Under the pieces are notes generated by a model, which ran no database searches, had not been told where the DNA came from, and worked only from the letters and a program-made list of their open reading frames with translations. From Lichina pygmaea (lineage: Eukaryota; Ascomycota; Lichinomycetes; Lichinales; Lichinaceae): a stretch of DNA of 64,000 nt. Every line of letters starts with the position of its first letter. Position 1 is the stretch's first letter. The stretch covers positions 1,922,001 through 1,986,000 of the forward strand of contig OY730173.1 in the NCBI GenBank assembly GCA_963422465.1, read 5' to 3'. The position numbers and the translations under genes were made by a program. Positions 59,064 through 64,000 of the stretch are shown here, piece after piece.

Positions 59064-59471
59064 TTTGATTGATTGATTGAATTCCTACACCGTTCTAGCT
59101 CTAGTGTATCTAGGCTATGCCGGGTCAACTATAAAATCAGGCTAGGAAAACTCCAACGAGTAAAAAACCTCTCCCTGCAGCACCTAAGGCAGTGCTATCC
59201 TATCGAGTAATCTGTGAAACATGGGGGGTGACTGGCTAGTAGCCAGTCTCCAGCTGCTCCTGAGCCCAGGAGAACTGCGGAAGGACACCGTGGCGTAGGA
59301 TCCACGAGGTGAGGGCGGCGGCGGGCCGTGGGCGTGATATCATCGCCTGGTAGTCAGTAGTAGCCGCCGCAGTGTATAAACTGCGGCGTACTCGCTGCAG
59401 CCGTGGGCAGTCTAGGATGACATGCTTGGCAGTCTCCCACTGTGCCCCGCAGCTGCAGGCAGGCGTCGGGT
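59064..59471 (-). mobile_element. 5'-truncated LINE, family A, copy 3
   Basis: A 408-bp minus-strand LINE end with a (TCAA)n tail, flanked by perfect 12-bp duplications cctcccccatag at 59052-59063 and 59472-59483. It encodes the same C-terminal segment as copies 1 and 2 (AKHVILDCPRL, LPQFSWAQEQL). It matches copy 1 almost base for base and ends at the same 5' point. Confidence 0.9.
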
Positions 59472-59483
59472 CCTCCCCCATAG

Positions 59484-60691
59484 TACTTCTGTACAAAGTA
59501 CGAAGTACTGTATCCAGCGTACCAAAGCTCGCTCACTGCACCCACCAGCTCTCAAGACGGGAAGGGGCAACTACTCCACTCAGCAATCACGTACCTTCAT
59601 ACCTTCATACTCCGCACACACCAGTACAGTACATACGTACATACTTCTTCAAGCAAAACCCCCCCCCCCAACCAGAGAAGAAAAGAAAAGTTCCCCTGCA
59701 CTCTCAGGCAAAGCAGAAGCTTTTTTTTTCCCTCAGATGGGCCCCTGCTTCGCTCTTTAAGTATAGGGGTTGTGTGTGGGGTTTCCAAGGGTTCTACAGA
59801 TCAAAACATGACATTGACCATGACATGTCAAAACCACTTTTGTCATCCATCTTCCAGCGGAAACAAGGGACAAGGTCCAGATCTAGATGTGGGTACGGGA
59901 GTACATGTGTGTAGGAGTACAGTATGGTGTGGATTGTGGATCGCAGAAAATGATGGGTCACGCTCTCTGCATGGAAGGTATGTATGTACGTATGGATGAA
60001 CTCCCTACTCCATTCTAAAGCTAGCTACTGTAGGCTAGATTATTGCTGGGAATCTATAAGCTGGTAGGGAAAACCACTAGGACACACTCATGCTGTATTG
60101 AGAAGAGGTCCGAGGTTCAGACTGCTGATGAGCAGGTCATACATCTTTTGATGATCACGTGTGGAGAAAGAGCGAGATGTTTATGTACGTATGTACACCG
60201 GATGAAAGTATCCGAGGGCTGTACGAAGTATTGGCGAGTGCTACACATGGCTGGTTCGGATAGGTGCCCAGGTCAGGAATTGTATCGAGGATGGGATCTG
60301 TCGACAGAGGAGGAGGTATGTAGTGATTGCTGGGTAAAGTACGTATGTAAATCGCACACGGTGAATCCAAGCTCTAGGGGAAAAGACAGGGGCATGCCCG
60401 GGAGTTCGGGCAGGATATGTGGAAAGAAAACGCTTGCAGCGAACCACCCCCCCCCCCCCCCCCGTACATGCATCACCCGCCAGCGTACGGAATAGTCGCA
60501 TGACAACGGCAATGCCCTCCCGGTTCGCTTATGCTCATGTTCGTTGGTTCATCCTCGTTCACGTCGTTATCATCCGCCACCGTCGATCGGACCGGACCGG
60601 ACCGGACCGAGCGAGGATGGGAATCGGGCGTCGACCTTGGCTCGTCCCTCGCGATGATGCGAGTCTTGGCCGTGACTGCGTCGGCGGTGCG
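59484..60691. other. Gene-less stretch with a LINE family B tail remnant
   Basis: A fragment at about 59997-60085 (gaactccctactccattctaaagc through gctggtagggaaa) matches the 3' untranslated region of the family B LINEs at 31962 and 32921. GTAC words occur around it. A C run lies at 60447-60463. Confidence 0.6.
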
Positions 60692-61930
60692 TCAGGGAGA
60701 CATGCGGTCGACGTGGTGGCAGTCGGCCGCGAGCACGAGCGCGTCGAGGCCGTGCGCGAACAGAGGCGACGGGTACGGAGGGGACGAGGCGACGACGGGA
60801 GAGAGGAGGAGCCGCGAAGAGGACGAGGACGATGACGGGGACAGGGACGTGGCGCCCGGAACGCGCTGCCGCGGCACCTCGTGCGTCGCCGCCGATCGTC
60901 GCAGCGATGGCCGACTCGTCGGCCCAACCGACACGACAAAGGGCGAGGCCATCTCCGTCACGGGCGAGCTCGCCGGGGAAGCATCGTCCGAGGCCCGGGA
61001 CGTGCCGGATGAGCGGACCCGGTCCCCGGCCCGAGCGCCGTCGTGCGTCTTGAGGTGCTGTTTCATGTTGTCCTTGCGCGCGAACCGCTTGCGGCAGCGC
61101 GGGCACGACACGTCCTTCTCGCCCGTGTGTCGCTTCGCGTGACGCGAGGCGTGGCCCGACGTCGTGAACATCTCGCGGCAGTCGAGCGTGTCGGCGAACT
61201 GACAGGGGTATCGCTTGGGCGTCGGCTTCGCCGAGACCATGGTCACGGACGACCTGGACGACCTGGACGACCTGGACGACCCGGACGGCCTGGACGATCT
61301 GGACGACCTGGACGACCTGGACGACCGCGACGGCGGTGACGGCGGTGACGGCCGTGACGGCCGTGACGGCCGTGACGGCCGAGACGGCGCGCTCAAGGAC
61401 ACGGCGCCGGGGCGCAAGCTGGCCGGCGGAGCGTCGGGCATGTCCGAGTCGACCGAGCCTGGCCGTTCGCAAGGCACGACGACGAGCAGCGGCGGAGGCG
61501 CATGGGGGCGCTTCTTGGGCAGCAGCGTCGGTCGACGAGGGCCAAACGTGGTCAGCGGCGCCGCCTCTTCACGTGGCTGGTGCAGTCGGTGTTCGAGGTC
61601 GAGGACGTCGTGCCCGTCGACGTTTTCGACTTCGTCTTGCTCGTCGTTCTCGTCTTCGTCCCGGTCCTCGTCGTCGTCCTCATCCTCGTCGTCGTCGGCG
61701 GGAGTGGCGGGCGACGACGACTCGAGGGTGCGCCGTGACGACCACGACGACGACCGCAGAAGGTCTGGCGTCGGCGGCATGCTGCCTCGGCCGGCGGACA
61801 TGCAGATGCTAGCGCTCGCGGCTTGCTCCCAGTACGAGACGGTCTGCGTCTGGCATCGCAGCGGACCAGAGGCCCGGAGATCGTCGTTGAGGAGCGAGAC
61901 CGGTCGTCCCGACGCGTTGCGTCCGTTCAT
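60692..61930 (-). CDS. C2H2 zinc-finger transcription factor
   Basis: A single frame from ATG 61930 (MNGRNASGRPVSLL) to TGA 60692-60694 gives 412 residues. Two adjacent C2H2 fingers lie at about 61205-61050: YPCQFADTLDCREMFTTSG with HASRHAKRH, then the linker TGEK, then CPRCRKRFARKDNMKQHLKTH. The first finger has an extended Cys spacing (CQFADTLDC). Together the fingers resemble Nrg1-type fungal factors, with FTTSGHxxRH and RxDNxxQHxxTH; the match is by eye only. N-terminal to them is a 50-residue Ser/Arg/Pro tandem stretch and an acidic Asp/Glu run. A nuclear DNA-binding role is inferred; targets are unknown. The frame continues upstream to 61996 without an ATG. Confidence 0.82.
   Translation of the reverse strand: MNGRNASGRPVSLLNDDLRASGPLRCQTQTVSYWEQAASASICMSAGRGSMPPTPDLLRSSSWSSRRTLESSSPATPADDDEDEDDDEDRDEDENDEQDEVENVDGHDVLDLEHRLHQPREEAAPLTTFGPRRPTLLPKKRPHAPPPLLVVVPCERPGSVDSDMPDAPPASLRPGAVSLSAPSRPSRPSRPSRPSPPSPPSRSSRSSRSSRSSRPSGSSRSSRSSRSSVTMVSAKPTPKRYPCQFADTLDCREMFTTSGHASRHAKRHTGEKDVSCPRCRKRFARKDNMKQHLKTHDGARAGDRVRSSGTSRASDDASPASSPVTEMASPFVVSVGPTSRPSLRRSAATHEVPRQRVPGATSLSPSSSSSSSRLLLSPVVASSPPYPSPLFAHGLDALVLAADCHHVDRMSP
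61250..61385. repeat. 9-bp tandem repeats coding for Ser/Arg/Pro
   Basis: Units such as gacctggac and gacggcgtg/gtgacggcc repeat in the C2H2 gene and encode RSS and RPS tripeptides on the minus strand, next to the zinc fingers. Confidence 0.8.
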
Positions 61931-63862
61931 GTTGGCTCGTCGGGTCTTGACGTCCTGGCGCGGAGAAGAGAGCTGATGGGAGAGATATAGATCCACGGCA
62001 AGAGCCGGTCGAGACGAGAAGCCGTCGGCGCAGCGCGAGCACGAGTGAGGCGTCGCGCGGACGAGGCGGCGGAGATGAGGCGGCGTCTGGAAAACCGACG
62101 CGCGCCTTGGCTGTCGACGGGCGAAGCGGAGCTCTCGAGCTCCAGCCTAAATGGGGAAACCCTGGCAGCAGCGGCAGCGGCAGCGGCAGCGGCAGCGGCA
62201 GCGGCAGCGGTAGCAACAGAAGGACGACGACGAGGCGGAGCGGACGTTGAAGGTCCGAAGAAGGGGAGGAAGAACCAGAGGCCAATATAATCGTTTCAGG
62301 CGCCGCCGATGCAGGCAGCGATGACGACGGAGGGGGGGGGATATCCGAACTGCAGGGTTGCGGCCGAGACAGGGTCGAGCCCAGATTGCTGATGCGCGTC
62401 TTCCTTGGCCGGGGACGCTTGCGTCGGGGGGGGGGGGGGGGGGGCCGTGAGCGGGGGGCCACGTCGCGGCGGGAGGAACGGATGGCCTGAGCTAGTGGAA
62501 AAAGGGTCCAGTCATCCATGCTGATCGGATCAGAGCTCCGGAGCGGCCAAGAGGCTGGCCGGGGAGCCATACGAACCGGACCATTGCGCCAGCAGCGAAC
62601 CGAGTTCCAACGTTCCACCGTCAGCGGTGTTGGAAGACGTCAGTCGTTTCTCGGCCTGGGCTGACGACCGAGGCCGGTGCTGTACATACTGTACGTACGT
62701 ACGTTAGGTACGGTGGCAGGGACCGCGCACGCGACGTTACCATGAGTTGGGCGGCGCCGTCGCTCGACCTGGCTCGGCGCGAACGAACGAACGACCGACT
62801 GCGGCGGCCGCATCACGACGGCTGAAGATGGTGCGTCACGTACTGTACGTACCGTACGTACCGTAGTAGATTTCCTCGTTTCCGGCCCATGCGCTCAGGG
62901 ACCAAAAAGGAACCGGTTTCGTCGGCGGCCGGTACGTACAGTACGTACTTCGGAGCGGCACTGGACCTTGTACGTCCCCGTACTCGGTTAGCGATCATCG
63001 TCGACGTCCGGTGAAGCCTGATCGTAACCGTCGCACGCCTCGTACGAGGCTCGAGTGCCACGAGTGCCTAATGACCTGGAGCTCGATTGCGGGGAGCACG
63101 TTCGAGCTTGGGTTGCTGACGATGCTCGCCTCGCAGGCCTCGCTGCTGCAGTGAGAGCGAGCCGAAGCCGGCATCCCCGGCCAGAGTGGCCGGTCGTGGT
63201 CGACGACAAAGTGCAACTCCTGCAGCTGTGCTCTGCAGCAGCTTAAGCTTTAGCGCCGGTCTAGGGGACTCGGTAGACTACGAGTAGGCTAGGCTAGGCT
63301 AGGCTGACCGACCGGCGCCCGGTCCGCTTGCATCGGCCAATCCGGGCCCCGCCTGGCCCTGACCAAAGGACGCCGTTTCTGTGGGAAAAAAAAAGGGAGA
63401 AGAGCGCAAGGCGAAAAAGCCTGGGTCCAAGATAAGATGAAGACAGATTCCATCTCGCAACGAGGTCGGCGCACATGATCGACGAACGTTTGGCCAGTGG
63501 CTTGTACCCTGGATGACGAGACGTCTCTTGGGGGAAAAGCTGGGTAGAAGCTATCGGCAGAGTGTGTATTACTTCTGCGTACTGGCTTCCTACAGAAATG
63601 GATGGGAGTTTCCTATCCTGGAGATACTGTACCATCTTCCAGCTCCAACCCTCCAGAGTGAGAGCATGGGCCACTCTGATCCAAGGAAATGAATTTGCCA
63701 CTGCTACCCTTGCCGGCAAGTTCAGGCAGGGGAGCTTGAGATGCCATTTGCGAGAAAGACGATGCCGTCTCGACCGCATTCCGGCGCATCGACATCCCGT
63801 GTACTTGTAGAACGCATCGAACAAGATGACTCCCAGGTCGATCTTCTAGTCGTTGGTCGGCG

Positions 63863-63928
<66 letters not shown>

Positions 63929-64000
63929 ACGGCTATCCGCTGGCGGTCGACTCTTGATCATCGTTGGAGGCCCGGCCAGGTCGAGGGCATCAATGTTCAA
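61931..64000. other. Gene-less terminal stretch with several microsatellites
   Basis: This is the presumed promoter side of the C2H2 gene. It has (ggcagc)n at about 62164-62211, G runs at 62329-62339 and 62428-62445, GTAC-rich blocks at 62680-62715 and 62835-62960, a ggcta pentamer run at 63284-63304, and (gtc)n at 63863-63928. No gene is supported to the right edge. Confidence 0.55.
63863..63928. repeat. (GTC)n trinucleotide repeat
   Basis: About 22 uninterrupted gtc units near the right edge of the window, outside any supported gene. Confidence 0.95.

Noticed and set aside
1-64000. LTR retrotransposons or other virus-derived elements
   Set aside because: No long terminal repeats, integrase, protease or capsid-like sequence was recognised; the zinc knuckles at 54080-54260 belong to the LINE.

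Overview
The window is nuclear DNA of a filamentous ascomycete (Pezizomycotina, probably Sordariomycetes; no species named). The evidence is GC-rich genes with short introns (about 42-201 bp) carrying GT...CTGAC/CTGAT...AG signals, fungal-type gene families (Prp31, Clf1, a Pet8-type mitochondrial carrier, an Abf2-like HMG protein, an AEC transporter, a GPI-anchored repeat protein, a C2H2 factor), and fungal transposons (a pogo/Fot1 element and Tad-like LINEs).

Layout. 1-1635: 3' part of a trypsin-like protease gene. 1699-4270: a 5'-truncated LINE copy with a pogo element inserted into its target-site duplication. 4822-6306: mitochondrial HMG-box protein. 8627-10789 (-): Arg/Ser-rich DUF3824-like protein. 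13665-15096: S-adenosylmethionine carrier with four exons. 17500-24508 (-): a roughly 2,300-residue low-complexity protein with repeated Trp/Lys modules. 27435-28130 (-): coding-looking exons of unknown function. 29491-31255 (-): AEC-family transporter with one frame break. 31949-33320: three LINE fragments, one nested inside another. 34587-35846 (-): secreted GPI-anchored acidic repeat protein. 38100-38775 (-): LINE copy. 39339-41352 (-) and 41655-43751 (+): prp31 and clf1, head to head across 302 bp. 48396-50741: kelch-like single-pass membrane protein. 51726-57956: full-length Tad-like LINE between perfect 15-bp duplications. 59064-59471: third truncated LINE copy. 60692-61930 (-): C2H2 zinc-finger protein. 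The rest is intergenic, rich in GTAC words, homopolymers and microsatellites.

Functional links. prp31 (U4/U6 di-snRNP) and clf1 (Prp19-associated complex) both act in spliceosome assembly and activation and share one intergenic region. The HMG protein and the SAM carrier both act in mitochondria but are not adjacent. The other genes show no operon-like or cluster logic, and there is no sign of a secondary-metabolite cluster. The strongest structural signals are the mobile-element layers, two same-length LINE-tail insertions, a GC-AG intron required in clf1, the modular giant protein, and reading-frame breaks that fall at homopolymer runs.
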